From contig OY759225.1 in assembly GCA_963662175.1 (NCBI GenBank), positions 19,083,601 through 19,147,600 of the forward strand: a DNA stretch of 64,000 bases. Direction: 5' to 3'. Positions within the stretch are counted from its first letter, which is position 1. Every line of letters begins with the position of its first letter. Shown piece by piece: positions 10,823-23,900 of the stretch. The notes below the pieces were generated by a model. The model worked only from the letters and a program-made list of their open reading frames with translations, ran no database searches and had not been told where the DNA came from. Position numbers and translations under genes: made by a program. This stretch comes from Aradus depressus (Eukaryota; Arthropoda; Insecta; Hemiptera; Aradidae).

Positions 10823-13800
10823 ATGAAGCAATGTGCAGGTAATTTAATAATTTAAAAATACAAGCTCAATATATATTTTGCCCATGGTAACATACCACAT
10901 TTTATTTGTACTACAAATTACTTTAAATCCTGGACGTAGTCTGTTGTTTTCGATAGAAGTTTCTTTTAATCTAAATATTAAATACATTTGCTTTTGATTA
11001 TTTATGTATTGATTTTTTGTCATTCATATTAAAGTATGTGTTTATCCATAAATGTCCAAAATATGTATGGGCTAAATAAAGCTCTAATATACCGAAAAAT
11101 ACATTATTTTTCTTAATCAGGCTTTATATTCGAAATTTTTGATTCACCTAGAAATGTATTATTCTAGAGTATGATTGCATTTGAAGTTCTGTTATATTTT
11201 CCTGATCGCTCACTTTTTTAGATTACTTAGTTTAGATGATGTACATAGCCGACATACAACTTTTTTCCTATAATTTCTCTGTTACAGCGGTTACTCCCAC
11301 CTCTCCTCTTCACATTGAAGTTGCTCTTGAGCCTGCCGACTTCTTCTATGACGATCTTCTCACAGGTATGTTGTACTCATTTTCATTACAATATAATGTT
11401 ACTACTCGAATGAAGCCCTACACTTACTTCAAAAATTTAGGGCAGGCAAAATGTAGGACTCTCACAGTAGAATCGGGCTCATATCCACGAGAGTGATAAA
11501 AGAGCGCTCTGATAGTAGGCGATTCGTTCTGGTGAAGTACATTGTCGGTGATTCACTGCGACATTTTTTTTTTGTAGCGGATAAGAAGTGGAAATCAAAG
11601 TTATTCGACTTAATTCATTCCCGTGCTTTTTCACGCAATAACATTTTTCACAGTGGTCGAATCTCAAATTCAAGGATTGTTGGTTGAAATTTGTATGATT
11701 AACGTTTTGGAAGAACGAGTAAAAACAAACTGATCTATTCTGGCTGTAAATCCGCCAACGCCGAAGATGAACAAGACTAAAAAACAATTTAGCTTTTTGA
11801 ATAGTTATTCTCGTGCCCTGATTGATCGATTTAAATGCAGACTAGCATTTGAGTTGTAATTGTAGGCCATCCAAAAATGTCTTTAAAGGGTCTTCACACT
11901 GAAAACAAGATGGTCCAAAAACCCGCAGATGCAGTCTTGTTCGAAAACATTTTTCGATCTGTGTTAATATATTGGAAAACTATTGGAAATAAAGAGCTTG
12001 TTTAACATTTATACTGTCCAATTCTACAAAAACAAAATCAACATTTAAGTTTGTTAAATTGGCGTATTTATATAATTCTGAGATTATCTGAGGTTCTCCT
12101 TCCACAAAGGAAACCCCATGGAGGAGGGTAGTCCGATTTTTTCGTTACGACAATAAGACTTTCCTTCGTAGCATCAGATAGTCTAAAATTGTATAAATAT
12201 CCCAACTTCGCAAACTTACTGTTGAAGTTTCTGTTGACGATGGCATGAGCCGAAAAATATATTTATTTTCGTAGAATTGGATAGTATAAATATTGAAAAT
12301 TTGTACTTAAACTTGGGCAGCGAAGCCCTGCCGCATTTTCAAATGTAAACTCAGGCCATTTGAATAATTTTTTTTGTGTCTTAGGCAAAATGTTGAAATG
12401 AAATGAAAAATAATCTTTATTCTGGGACATACATCCCCTTAGAATAATAACTTAAGAAATAAACAAAAGAAACTAAGTATGAGCCAATTGAGACAGAATA
12501 AAGAAAATAAAAAGAGGCCTCTAAGAATTAATTAAAGAAATATTAAATTATAAATTACAGGCAATGATTAAAACAATGAAAATACTAGTGAAAAATATAA
12601 AATGAAGAAATAACAAAGTAAGGATAATAATGTAAACAATAATGAGTTATATCTAAATTATAAAAATAAAAAAGTCAGAGAGAAAATATGTATATCGCAC
12701 CCGTCGTAGAATAAAGATTCAACTCAAAAATTGAATTTGTTGGGAAATCAACATAAAAGTTTTTGTTCTACACTTTTGACAACCCCCTTATTTAAACGCC
12801 ACCACAAAATTTGCGAACAAACTCGTGATGTGAAATGTTGATTTCCCAACAAATTCAAGTTTTGAATTGTACCTTTATTCTATGACGGGTGCGATATGTT
12901 TCAGTCCCTATTTATCCCTGAGACAAGTGAGGCATCCACCTCAGGGCCCCCAAGGTTTGGGGGCTCCCGTTCGTTCAAAAAAAAATTAAACAGCGATAAA
13001 TTTGAAAAAGGGAGAAACTAGGTTGGATTTTTTTTATAAACTTCTTGCAATTTCGAGAAACATGCTGGGTTTCATGACACTCTATAAGATTCTAGAATGT
13101 TCTGGTTTATCCCTCAGGACTCCGAAAGTCTTAAAACGACACTGTTATATATAAATATATATATTAATGATGATGACAATATCGTATAAGGGAATATGTG
13201 GTAACCAAGTTATATTCCAACTGCGCTGACTCCACTTTTGACGAACATCTGTAGTGAATCATCCAAAGTGAATCATCCTTGTTTACATATTTTCATCCAG
13301 TTATGTGTTTTCACTGCTCAGTGTTCCTCATAATTTTGCGTCTTTGTGCCCTCTTCGCGTATAGTGCCAGAATATGTCTCGTTCGAGAAGGAACTCAAGA
13401 GTTGTGCATGCAGGTATTGATTTAATTTCAAGCGGACTACTTCATGAACTGAATGCAAGCCTAACAGCAAGTGGTTGTGCTCAAATACGTTGGTGGGTGA
13501 AACCATGGGTTTCAAGGAGAGAAAGTGTGGGTGCCTCGTCAACGCTGTTGGTAGAATGGGCAGAAGAAAATCCTGAGGAGTACAGGAACCATTTAAGAAT
13601 CGATGAGAACCAATTCGCATATCTTCTCGAAAAAATACTCCATTTATTAAAAGAAAAAGGTTCCGAAAAGCTTTGAACCCCAAAATAAAACTTCAAATGA
13701 CGCTTCAAATGAAATACAGAAGAGTGAAGAGTGAATGCAAAGAGGGGACGTTTGTTTACATTTGTCACTGCGCCTTCACTCTGGATGAATCATCGGTTGG

Positions 13801-15009
13801 AGGAACGACTGTTTCATCACAAGTTAGTAGGCGGTCAATTTCTTTCATCGTTCACTTTCGATGTTCACTCTGGAGGAATTGAAGATGAATGGCAGTTTAC
13901 ACTTGTCACTTTGGATGATTCATCCAAGATGATCCTCCAAAGTGACAAATGTAAATGGGCCTTTAGGAATCACATGTTTGCTGAGTTAGAAGGTACTAAA
14001 AAAGTAGGTATTTAAATAAATGAAGAGTAGGAGCCTCTCCAGGAAGGAGTTGTTGTCCTAGGGAAAGGGAGGTAAAGTTTGCGAAGTTCATGAAAGTTCC
14101 TAAGAGGAACGGGATCTAGTGAGTTGTGGTGGCTTTGTGATATAATTATTCCTGCTTCTAAGATTATGTTTGTTTGTTTCAGGAGATGTGGTCAACTCAT
14201 CGGGTATGGTGTGTGATCATTGTGGATATTCTTGTAGAACTTTGGGTAGACTTCGGAAACATATCGTGAATCGGCACGTAGGGAGCACTCTGAGGCCACA
14301 CCTGGCATCCATCTTGGAGGGCCGCTATTCCAGATTCCCTGAAATCAGCTGTTCATGTCCCCTCTATATTCCAACCGACTCTTCAACATTGGTTAATGAG
14401 TCGATCTGGCAGTCGGAAAAAGTTTCGTTTCTTGGACGATTTCATAGCTATAATTGTGGTTATTCAAACATTTTAATGAAACAAATGTACACGCATGGCG
14501 AAGAGAAACCCTTCCAATGCGTATTATGTAGTTACGCGTGTAAAAAGCCTGGAGAACTGAAGAGACACATGTTACAGCACACGGGCGAGAAGCCTTTTCA
14601 ATGCCCGCTCTGTGACTACAGCTGTAGACAGTCGAGCAATTTGAGAAGTCATATGTTGACTCACTCGGATGAAAAGCCGTTCCATTGTGAAATGTGTAGC
14701 TTCAGGTGCCGAAAACCTGGTGACTTGAAGAGGCACAACTTGTGTCACACGGGGGAGAAACCTTTTAAATGTTCGTTGTGTGGGGTTTCTTTCAGGCGGT
14801 CTGAATACGTGAAAAGACATATGTTGAAGCACACGGGACAGCGGCCGTACCAGTGTGTCTACTGCAGCTACACTGGAGCTCGGTCGAGTCACCTGACGAG
14901 GCACCTCCTCAAGCACACAGGAGAGCGGCCGTTCCGATGTTCCCTCTGCGACTATACCTGCCGACAGGCTGCCTCCCTCAGGAGTCACATGCTCAAGCAC
15001 GATAACTAG
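10823..15009 (+). CDS. C2H2 zinc-finger protein gene ZNF1
   Basis: A probable nuclear DNA-binding protein, from fingers alone. The terminal exon 14183-15009 starts after TTTGTTTCAG and encodes one finger (CDHCGYSC...H..RH), a stretch of decayed finger-like sequence, then six regular fingers (such as CVLCSYAC, CPLCDYSC, CEMCSFRC, CSLCGVSF, CVYCSYTG, CSLCDYTC) joined by TGEKPF linkers. It ends HMLKHDN at the stop. The exon at 11288-11365 (AVTPTSPLHIEVALEPADFF..., acidic) has strong borders (GTTACAG before, GTATGT after). Its phase 1 end fits the phase 1 start of the finger exon. A 16-base first exon at 10823-10838 (MKQCA) also fits in phase but is tentative. The total would be 306 residues. The exon phases (all 1) are like those of ZNF2. 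A Harbinger remnant and several MITEs lie in the last intron. Confidence 0.8.
11432..11515 (+). mobile_element. SINE family 1 fragment joined to family A
   Basis: AATTTAGGGCAGGCAAAATG to TCTGATAGTAGGCGATTCG is the SINE 3' body, followed without a gap by a family A start (GAAGTACATTGTCGGTGATTCAC). Confidence 0.75.
12010..12310. repeat. Short inverted repeat with a GATGGCATGAGCC motif
   Basis: TATACTGTCCAATTCTAC (12012) is repeated inverted as GTAGAATTGGATAGTATA (12274-12291). The right arm follows GACGATGGCATGAGCCGAAA. Related tails occur at 35660-35690 and, weakly, 38640. Confidence 0.55.
12385..12690 (-). mobile_element. Non-LTR retrotransposon 3' end (tail of TTTCAT units)
   Basis: Reverse strand ends ...AATAAAGATTATTTTTCATTTCATTTC. 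The same end (CCCAGAATAA..AAATTT..TTTTCATT) recurs at 22205, 35900 and 41997. No coding part remains. Confidence 0.6.
12694..12895. mobile_element. Short palindromic MITE
   Basis: Begins ATCGCACCCGTC and ends GACGGGTGCGAT. The arms match over about 60 bases, including TGAATTTGTTGGGAAATCAA (left) and its inverse at the right. The central spacer is about 80 bases. No coding. Confidence 0.85.
12900..13150. other. Possible hAT-like non-autonomous remnant
   Basis: CAGTCCCTATTTATCCC at the left and the reverse of CAGTGTCGTTTTAAGAC at the right bracket a GC-richer stretch with CAGGGCCCCCAAGG. No target duplication is seen. Confidence 0.25.
13210..13975 (+). mobile_element. PIF/Harbinger transposon remnant (internally deleted)
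   Basis: The frame at 13374-13676 (100 residues) carries RWWVKPWVSRR...ENPEEYRNHLRIDENQFAYLL, the N-terminal block of Harbinger nucleases (WW.R...RR.....L..E....D...F....RM....F..LL). It stops before the DDE nuclease. Flanking segments repeat ACATTTGTCAC, TTCACTCTGGA and GATGAATCATCC in both orientations (13257-13285, 13750-13790, 13900-13960), probably terminal sequence. It lies in the last ZNF1 intron. Confidence 0.75.
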
Positions 15010-15274
15010 TTACTCCTTGCTCACAGGTCCAAGTTAGCCTATACGAGATATTAGATGAACTCATTGCTCTGGAGGAATGAAGGGCTTTGTTACCCAGTGC
15101 GAATTGAGTTGATGGAAAGGTTGGCGATAGGACGAGGGACGAGTTGTCTTCATGCGCGGTACCGCTCTGATAAGCCAGCTGTCGCTATAGATGAGATGCG
15201 CCCAGAGGATATTGACTAGTTCAGTTTCTTGAGAGTTTGACCAAAATAAGCTCACACCGCTCATATTATTCGCC

Positions 15275-15280
15275 AATAAA
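15275..15280 (+). promoter_or_regulatory. Likely polyadenylation signal of ZNF1
   Basis: AATAAA 266 bases after the ZNF1 stop, with GT/T-rich sequence following (ACAAATTGTAATG). Confidence 0.5.
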
Positions 15281-15483
15281 ACAAATTGTAATGTCACAGA
15301 CCGCCATTTTTCATTTTATTTCATTACATACTATTCAACTCTTGAAATAATAACCTATTTTAAGAGTACAAAAAATGAAATAATATTTCAAAAAGTCATA
15401 CTTTTTTATTATCATTGTATAATCATAATATATCAGGTGACGTTGTCCGGCAGTAACTTTGTCTAGTATAACTATACTCTTAG

Positions 15484-15758
15484 TTACAATTGGAGGACGC
15501 TGGTAGCACAGATGAACCTTGTAGGTTTTTTATCTTTGAGGTAATTCCTTAAGCACGCCGTCCTTTGGATAGGACGTTAAGCAAAGGTCCCGAGCCACTA
15601 CTCGTTAAAGATCCCTAGATAACTAAACCTGGGTAGGCACAATTTATGACTCACAGTAGAGTAAGGCTCATGTCCACCAGAGTGACAAAAGAGCACTCTG
15701 GTAGTAGGCGATATGACCTCATAGTTATAGCCCGGGCATGGGTCACAATAACTGCATG
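15484..15758 (+). mobile_element. SINE family 1, internally deleted head
   Basis: GGACGCTGGTAGCACAG starts the tRNA-like head. The B box is deleted. The body from CTTAAGCACGCCGTCC through GAGCACTCTGGTAGTAGGCG to CCCGGGCATGGGTCAC is complete. Confidence 0.85.
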
Positions 15759-15759
15759 T

Positions 15760-16770
15760 TCGCATATACTGGATCACGATTAAGCCTGTTATGTTGGCTG
15801 CTCTCTGTAACTCAAGGAAGACATTTTTCGTGGAAGGACCTTCCTATGTTGACATCATTGTCGTTAGCCAAAAATAAAATACAAACATATTAATCACAGT
15901 GTCACCTAAGTATAGTCCTTTTGTATAATTATGTCATCCACCAAGAATGTAAATTCCATTGTAAAAATCATCATATCAATAAAAAATCATACAGTAAAAT
16001 TGTTGAACAGTTTTTCTCTAACACCAATAAATCATATTTATACTTAACAGAGTCATCATCAGTGGCACATCCCATTCGAGGCGAAAGGACTGCTTCTATT
16101 ACTATCACATATGAAATGATTGGCGCACTGGCAACTTTTACGATGCGCAATTAGATAGTTTGATTGCTTAAATATTGCTCTTCTTACCTGGTACGCACGC
16201 ACTCTGCGACTAGTTTTCAATTAATTTCTCGCACATTTCTACCCATTACTTCTTTTTAAATTATTTTCTGAATATTATTTTAGATAAATATTATTAATCA
16301 ACCTCACTAATGAACACTTCAGTATCCAACTGTTTGATTTGTACACTACAAAGCTATATAATAAATTGTAAAAGTTTTGATCTAATAAATGTTATTAAAA
16401 TATCAATAAACTTAATTATTTAACAATTTTGCAAGGAGATTCTTAATTTTTAATAATATATATTTTTTTCATTATTATTATCATTATTAACTATAATTTA
16501 TTTGCTGATTCTTATTGTAATCAGTGTTTTCCTTATATTGGTCATATTCTTTACGGAGCGAAAATGTAATTGATTAATTTGTGCTGGGAAAGTACATAAC
16601 ATGATGACTCACCAAAAACTTTTTTTCCGTATTTCTGACATTTTAAATGAAAACGCGCTTATTCATTTTATTACAAGAATATGTGACCTGTATTTTGGAG
16701 CCTTTTTTATTATTACGAAAAAAATTACCCAATCATTTTAATTCTTGAAATCATATTTTCCTTTTGATTG
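15760..16770. other. Intergenic sequence between ZNF1 and ZNF2
   Basis: AT-rich. An open frame at 15921-16154 has no recognisable domain and is probably chance. No RNA gene or clear repeat end is seen. Confidence 0.4.
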
Positions 16771-16771
16771 C

Positions 16772-16866
16772 ATTTTTTTCGTTAGTTCTGAATTTTCTTA
16801 TAAGAGAGCACTTGTTCTGATATAAGTGCACTCTTAGAAGCAAATTCAGAACTATCGAAAAAAATC
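16772..16866. mobile_element. Foldback hairpin of about 95 bases
   Basis: ATTTTTTTCGTTAGTTCTGA at the left pairs with TCAGAACTATCGAAAAAAAT at the right. The arms continue with AAGAGAGCACTTGT against ATAAGTGCACTCTT and leave a loop of only a few bases. It is a MITE-like foldback or a transcribed hairpin. Confidence 0.75.
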
Positions 16867-17059
16867 ATGTTCAACTTCACCGTTAATATTGCAACTAGTT
16901 TTTCTGTAATTGTGTTTTTTTTCTTCTGTGCCAGTAATCATTTTAATAATCCGCAAGGGAAAATACCCTCTCCATAGCAGCATTAGTGCCGGGGCAAATT
17001 TAATTAATAATTTAAAATTTTTGTGGGGAACATACTGTCGTTTAAAATGTGAAAACATT

Positions 17060-17175
17060 TCTACACACCTTATATATTTAGTAATGGAGCACAAAGGAGT
17101 ACAAAAGATGTAAAGGAGTATTATTGGAGTACGGTTTTTAAAAGGAGTACAAAACTCCGTAAAGGAGTACAGTTG
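17060..17175 (+). repeat. Cluster of AGGAGTAC words
   Basis: AAAGGAGTAC, or a close form of it, occurs five times in about 100 bases at uneven spacing. Function unknown. Confidence 0.6.
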
Positions 17176-17920
17176 GTAAACTTAACTTAATGAACTATTT
17201 GTATATTATTGTGTCTTATTTAAAAATCTGTATTTTTTGTGATATCACTGAGTACTTTTCATGCGAAGAAAAAAATCATGAAAATTTTATAGAAACTATG
17301 TTTAATTTGACGTGGAATGACCCGTAATACTTCGAATAGTATTTATAATCAGCTTTTAGTTGTATCTATTATATAAGTTATTTGATTGCTTATAAATTAG
17401 TGGGGAGGATAAGTGGAGTGAAATATTCCAACGAAGTCGTAAAACAGTAAGGCATTTGGACACTATTTATTTTTGAAATAACGAACAATGGACCTAAATC
17501 ATTTCATTTAGAAATCAGATTGACAATAATTTATTTTCTTTATTATTGGCCTCCGGGTGTATCTCGTAAGTGAGCAACATTGAATTGATTTATATTCATT
17601 ATTACAATTTGAGTTAATTGTTTAAGGAAATATAATATCAAAATTTCTTCATATTTATTTATTGTTAAAAATAATATCTACAATTTTTTGTGATAGTACA
17701 TATCTATATATTTGAGTATATTTCTGCTTTTGAATAATATATATTCAATGGCAGAAATATTAGTTTATTTTCAGCGGCAACACTGATAAATTAGCACACA
17801 AAAATAACCTCCTCGAAAAAAAAAAAAATTAAAAAAACGAGTCAATAAGACAAGCTGATAATGGGTATTATAAATTCTTTGAAACTTATTAAAGTTATCT
17901 TCTGTTGAAAATTGAAGAAA

Positions 17921-20900
17921 ATGGAGAAATTGGATTTGGAAACATTTGCAGGTATTTTTTTTTTTAAAGAAAATATTGAGTTATCTTAGTTTTCTTTGTG
18001 ATGTACACTATGGAACATTTTTTAATGAATATTTTAATGAGAAGAGGTAATTTTTTTTTATTATAATATAATATATATCAAGGTGTTTAAGAAAACAAAA
18101 CAAAAAAACATATAAAACAGCTGTAAAATAGGGTTGAGTGGAATGGAGTCGTGAGCTAGTTCTTAAACGGTGCACTGTGAATTGATATGTTTTAAATAAA
18201 AAATGAAGTTGAACAATTAGATGAAAGTTGACTGGGGTGGAATTAAAGTGTGAAGAGTTGACGGGGTCTGGTTTTTGTGGTAGAGGCGTCGAGAAGGTAC
18301 AATTAATAATAATGTATATTTTTCAATATGCCCAAATAAAAATAATAATAGTTTTTAAGTATTTAGTTAAATGATTTTGTTGCTTTGTTTTTCTTTTGCT
18401 TTGTTCAATGTTTAGTTTTTTTTATTAGAATGTGCAAATAACCCAAATATTTTTCCTCTTCAAATTCTATTCTATTCATCTTCCCTGTTGGCCCAGTAGT
18501 AGTATCATTTGAAAAACCTTTGGATTAGAAATTAATATTATTTAAAATTATTAAAAATTGGTATCTCTTTGTGAATCCAAGTGTAAAGTTTGTTTAATCG
18601 GATTTTTTGTTGTATACGTGTACTTTCTTAAAAATTGCACGTCTTAAATTATTGATAATATTTTTTTTTAGGGCAATTTTCGGCAAACTACTGTAGAAAT
18701 AAAAATTTAAATAAACAAAAGAGATCAAATTTCTACAGGAAATGTGGTAGAAAAAAGTAATTATCACATCTTGTTGTATTTAAGTATCCATATTTTGTTT
18801 TGAATACTACCAATGGATATTCTGAAAGGTAGATTATCAGTTTTCAGAAGATTTTAGTAAGGATTTATTTACCTGTATAGTTGGATAAACAGCAGAGATG
18901 GAATATTCAGTAGACAGAAGCAATTTTCTGTCGGATTTTCAGCATGAATACAGAAACATTATTCACATTTTAGAAAAAAAAAATACAAAATTTATTCAAG
19001 AATGGAAAAGTTGTCCAGTTTTAGAAGTTATCTCAAATGAGGATTGAATTTTCATTTGTTTATTTTAGATGAGGCTGCGTTATCACACTTGATAGAATCA
19101 AAAGTGGAACTCTCTGATGTACATCACTTTGAAAATATGTCAGGTATGCTATATTTTCAATTTTAATCTTTTGCCAATTATGAAAATGCGATTTTTTGAA
19201 AGTTGACATCAATTTAAACGTACAATCAAAGCAGTTTAAATTGTTTTAAAAGCGCTCTTGTTTTAGGTGGCTTCAAAGTTCTACGAATATCATCCCTAGA
19301 TAGATTTTTGTATGAGCATTATTATGGTTGAATAGACAATCAAGTTTTTTTTTAACATATTTTTTTATTTATGTATGTATACAATCGGTCTTATGTAATA
19401 CACCAAAAAAATGGATGAATGCTTTGTGATATTGATATTGACAGTGTTATAATAATATTATAGAATAATAAAAAGTCGTCGGTGAATCACTGGCAATGTA
19501 CTTCCTCAGAACAAATTAATCAATTAACTTTTCACTGCTCCAAAACCAGTTGACCGTTTGCGCTAATATTCGGCAGTTGATTTACATAGGGGCTCCTAAA
19601 TCCTCATACTAAATTTTGTTTCGATAAATTCATTATATCGGCAGTTATCGGGGTTTTTGAATTGGGCCCCCTCCCCTGAACCCTCCTTCACTTTGGCAGA
19701 TATCGCTGTACTTCCAATATGAAATTTCATGTCGATGAATTGATTAAATCGGCAGTTATTGGGGTTTTTGAGTTAGCGGCTCTCCACTGCGGCGGAGTAG
19801 TGACTGCGGTGGCCGCATCGGAGGGGAGAAGCGTGCCAGTCCAAGATCACTGGATTCAGGTGAGATTGGTGTGCAATGTTTAAAATTTTATGAGATTATG
19901 GACAAATGTAATTTTGAAATTGTGGAGGATAACACTATGGTTCGAAACAGTAGGGAGCACCTGCGATTGTACGGATAACTTTGGAATGAAATGATTGGAC
20001 AGGTCCAATGTTGTTTGGCATAACCCCAGAGCTCTAGTCCGTATTTCCAGCAAGGCCTTAGTATAGTTGTGTAAATAGTAAGTTCGTTTTCTATTGAGAA
20101 TTTAGACTTTCTATTGACAAGTCGGTACAACTGCCCAAATCGTCTGTTAAGTTCTTGTCGTTCTAGTCTTGATTGGGGAGTTCCAAGAAGTGGTAAAACC
20201 AATAAATATTGTATTATATTTATTTTTCCAAAAGCTGGGAAATTTTGTAACAATGCTCAGTTGACAGAGAGACCTGATATCGTGGGCAAAAGTCTTGAAG
20301 TCGAGTATTGAAAAATCTTGAAGCCCTTCTCAGAGCATCGCAAATTATTCACTGCGGCAGTGGCGTCAAAAATTTCACATTTGCTCGCGTATATTCACTA
20401 TATTCGCAGTCTCTAAACATCATTAATACTAATACCACTAAAAAAAATAATATTAAAAACACAAGTTTTTCAAAAGCTTATATTTTAATATTTGTATATA
20501 AGAGTTACATTATCATGTTTCAGATATTGATGAAGTAGGCAAAAGGCAAGAAATAGTAACAGAAGATACTCCATCAGGTTAGTACGGATGCAAGTTTTCA
20601 AGTTTGGCTTTTTGCATATTGTATAAACCGGGAATGGAATCCAAATTTGAAATTTCCAGTTAACCGAGCTACGGTTCCTCGAGTTCTATGGAGGACCACT
20701 CCAAAATATTGGAGAATAAAATAAGGTTTGCTTTGGGATAAAAAAGAGGGACAATAGAACAAAAAGTGTATGAGGTCGTCCTTTTCGTTCAAAGTACAGA
20801 GCCTGCAGACACTTTCAGGACAAAACTTATACCTGAACCCTCAGTCCAATAATAAAAAAAATAACAAACAAACAAATAGTAGAATTAAAATGTTAAAATT

Positions 20901-23900
20901 TAAAAAATAATGCCGAAAAACATATTGTTTGTAATATACTGATTTTGAGAGCGCTTATTCGGAATTATGTGGCTATTGGGTCACATGAAATTCATAAACT
21001 GAAATACATTTCATATTAATGTCTGTGTTTTGATATCAAACGCTGAAGATTGAAATGCTTGTTTACTGCAAATTTGTAATCAGGGTGTCGGAAATATGAA
21101 ATTCCTGTCAAAACTCAACATCAAATTTCTGACCAATAGAATACCTTAATATATATATATATATATTTTTTTTTTTGGCTTAAGTTTGATGCTTATTAGC
21201 CACGTCTCTTATAAAGGGGTAGTTATTTACGACATCCATGGCCCCGAGAGGGAGTTCTATTTACGAAATAAAACTCCCGGACGGGATTCGAACCCGCAAA
21301 CCATGGTGAGACCATGCGACCAAAGCCCTACGCTCTAGCCAACAAGGCTCCCTAATATACTTCGAATAACTGTGGAAGTAAAAGTAATTATATATTTGTT
21401 GTGTAGGTGAGGAGTGGATTCTCGGAGAAGAACATCCCTTACAGTGTCGATCGTGTAGCTTCACTGGGAAGGATGCTGCCAGTCTGAAGAGGCACATCTT
21501 GAGGATGCACAAAGAAGAGAAACCACTCAAGTGTACATTCTGTAGTTTTCAGTGTAAACACTCTTGTAGTCTGAGGCGGCACCTGGCGGGGCACTCAAGA
21601 GGTGAGCCTGTCGAGTGTACCATGTGTAAGTACACCTGTGGGGACAAGTACAAACTGAAACGGCACATGCTGCTGCACACGAGAGAGAAGCGGTTCCAGT
21701 GCACTCTCTGCACCTATCGCTGCATTGACTCAAGTAAACTGAAACAGCATCTACTCACCCATACGGATGTGAAACCTTACAACTGCTCCGAGTGCGGCTA
21801 CAGGTCAGTCTTATATTTTCATTGTAAAAAAAAAATTAATTGTTAATCCAGAGTTTCTCGGTCGGGGATTATGTCATGTAAAAAGGTGGTTGGTGAATCA
21901 CTAGCAATGTACTCCCCCAGAATTAATTAAATAACTTTTCCCTCCCCCTCCAGAACGAGGCGACCCTTTGGGCTAAAACAATAGTTGCCATGCATAAGGG
22001 CTCCTAAATCTAACATTTTGTATCCATTAATTCATTACATTGGCTGTTATAAAGGTTTTCCCGTTGTGATCCTCCCCTGAATCACCTTCCTTACAGCTGA
22101 TTTCGTTGAAAATTAACATGTATTGTCCTCAAGGTTTTGATTTTAAATATGAAATTTCTACCCTCCAGTGTACCTTAACAAAAATCCCATCCCTTTAAAA
22201 AACGAAGTCCGCTATCTATGAAATGAAATGGAAAGAAATTTTATTATACTGGGACCGAGGTCCACTAAGAATAAATACAGAGTAAAGATAAGGAAACAAT
22301 GAAATAAGTATGACGTACAAAGAGATAAATAAATTAGTGCTACATTGGAGAAAACTAGAAATTAATAATATATACATATACAAAAAATTAACATGAAAAA
22401 ACATAAAATTAACATGAAAAGACATAAAATTAACAGATTAATTATGAAGAAAAAAATTAATAGATTAGTAAAAACGACAGAGCATAATACTGTGATGGTT
22501 GATTATAAAAGAGAGGGGAGGATGCCCAGACAAGCTTTGAAATAAAATTAATTCTAGACAGTAGAGGCTAAAAGTGTGAGGAGAAAGAAGAAAACTAAAA
22601 AGTAAGTATCTAGGCCTCATACTCGACAAACGACTAACTTGGAATCCTCACACGAGACTGAAAAGACAAGAAATGAACAGGCGTTATAAACTTATAAACT
22701 ACTAGATAAAAGATCCAAATTAACTTCGAAAACAAAACGACTTATATACAACGCAGTACTCAAACCTATGTGGACTTACGGACTTGAACTCTGGGGTTCT
22801 GCCAAAGCTTCCAATCTCCAGCACATCCAATCCCTTCAATCCAAAATCCTTCGTAAAATAGCCAATGCTCCTTATTACATCTCCAACAAAACTCATCATA
22901 TTGACCTTAACGTACCTTTTGTCACCGAAGTCGCTAAATCCAAGTATAAACAATTATTTTCCATTTTTGTTCCCACAGTAATCCTCTAGCGTCAATGGCC
23001 TAGAGACCTTAGCAGCAGTGACAGTGATTAGTTACAAATGATAGTAAATCAGTCACTAGGAAGGGATTTCTCCCCTCTTGACATTGCCATTATCTCTCTA
23101 TTAGCACATTTGCTTGTTTTTATTTTTATACAGTTGTAAATATCTATTTGCAAGTAAAAAAATATGAAATTTCATGTCGATATATTCATTCATTGGCAGT
23201 TATTGGGTTTTTTGACTTGTGCCTCTCTGATCGCCCCTTCCGCTGATAATTAATAAGTATCTTCCGTATGATGTTCTGGATACACTTATAAAATTTCATA
23301 TCGTTACATTGTAGTCAGTCATACACATTCTTGGAATTTTGAAATTTCTGTGAAACTCAACTTCGAATTACTAACTACAACATAACTTTCCCTATACTTC
23401 GTGTAGCTGGGCAAGTAAAAAGACGCCGGTGAATCTACATTTTGTATGTCGCCAAGTCTATTCTATGATTCTTAGTCTTCAATCCTCTAAGATTTCCTGT
23501 CGATACAGTCAGCGTTAAACCAACCCCCCTTCCCTTTGGTCGATTTGGCTGCAATTCAATAACTAGTCATTAAGCAATTAATTTAATATGATAATTAAAC
23601 TGATTTTTTCATAATTTTGGTATAGGTGCCGAGTGCCGGCGGATCTGAAAAGACACACAATGATCCACCTGGGAGAGAAGCCGTTCGAGTGCAGCCGGTG
23701 TGTGTTCAAGTGCAACCACTCGGCCAGTCTGAAGAAACACATGCTGATTCACCTCGGAGAGCGGCCGTTCGGGTGCACAGTGTGCGACTTCAGGTGCAGG
23801 GATTCAAGCAGCCTTAAGAAGCATACCTTGATACACACCGGAGAGAAGCCTCTCCAGTGTCCTTTGTGTACCTTTCGGAGCCGTCTGTCGGGCTCGATGA

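Noticed and set aside
13673..14015. Open frames after the Harbinger N-terminus as host exons
   Set aside because: They fall in repeated terminal words of the Harbinger remnant and have no convincing splice sites.
14572..15000. 142-codon reverse frame opposite the ZNF1 fingers
   Set aside because: A mirror of a highly regular finger array, with no independent support.
21166..21357. Extra ZNF2 exon just before exon 4
   Set aside because: The sequence is a SINE family 2 copy with a tRNA-like B box.
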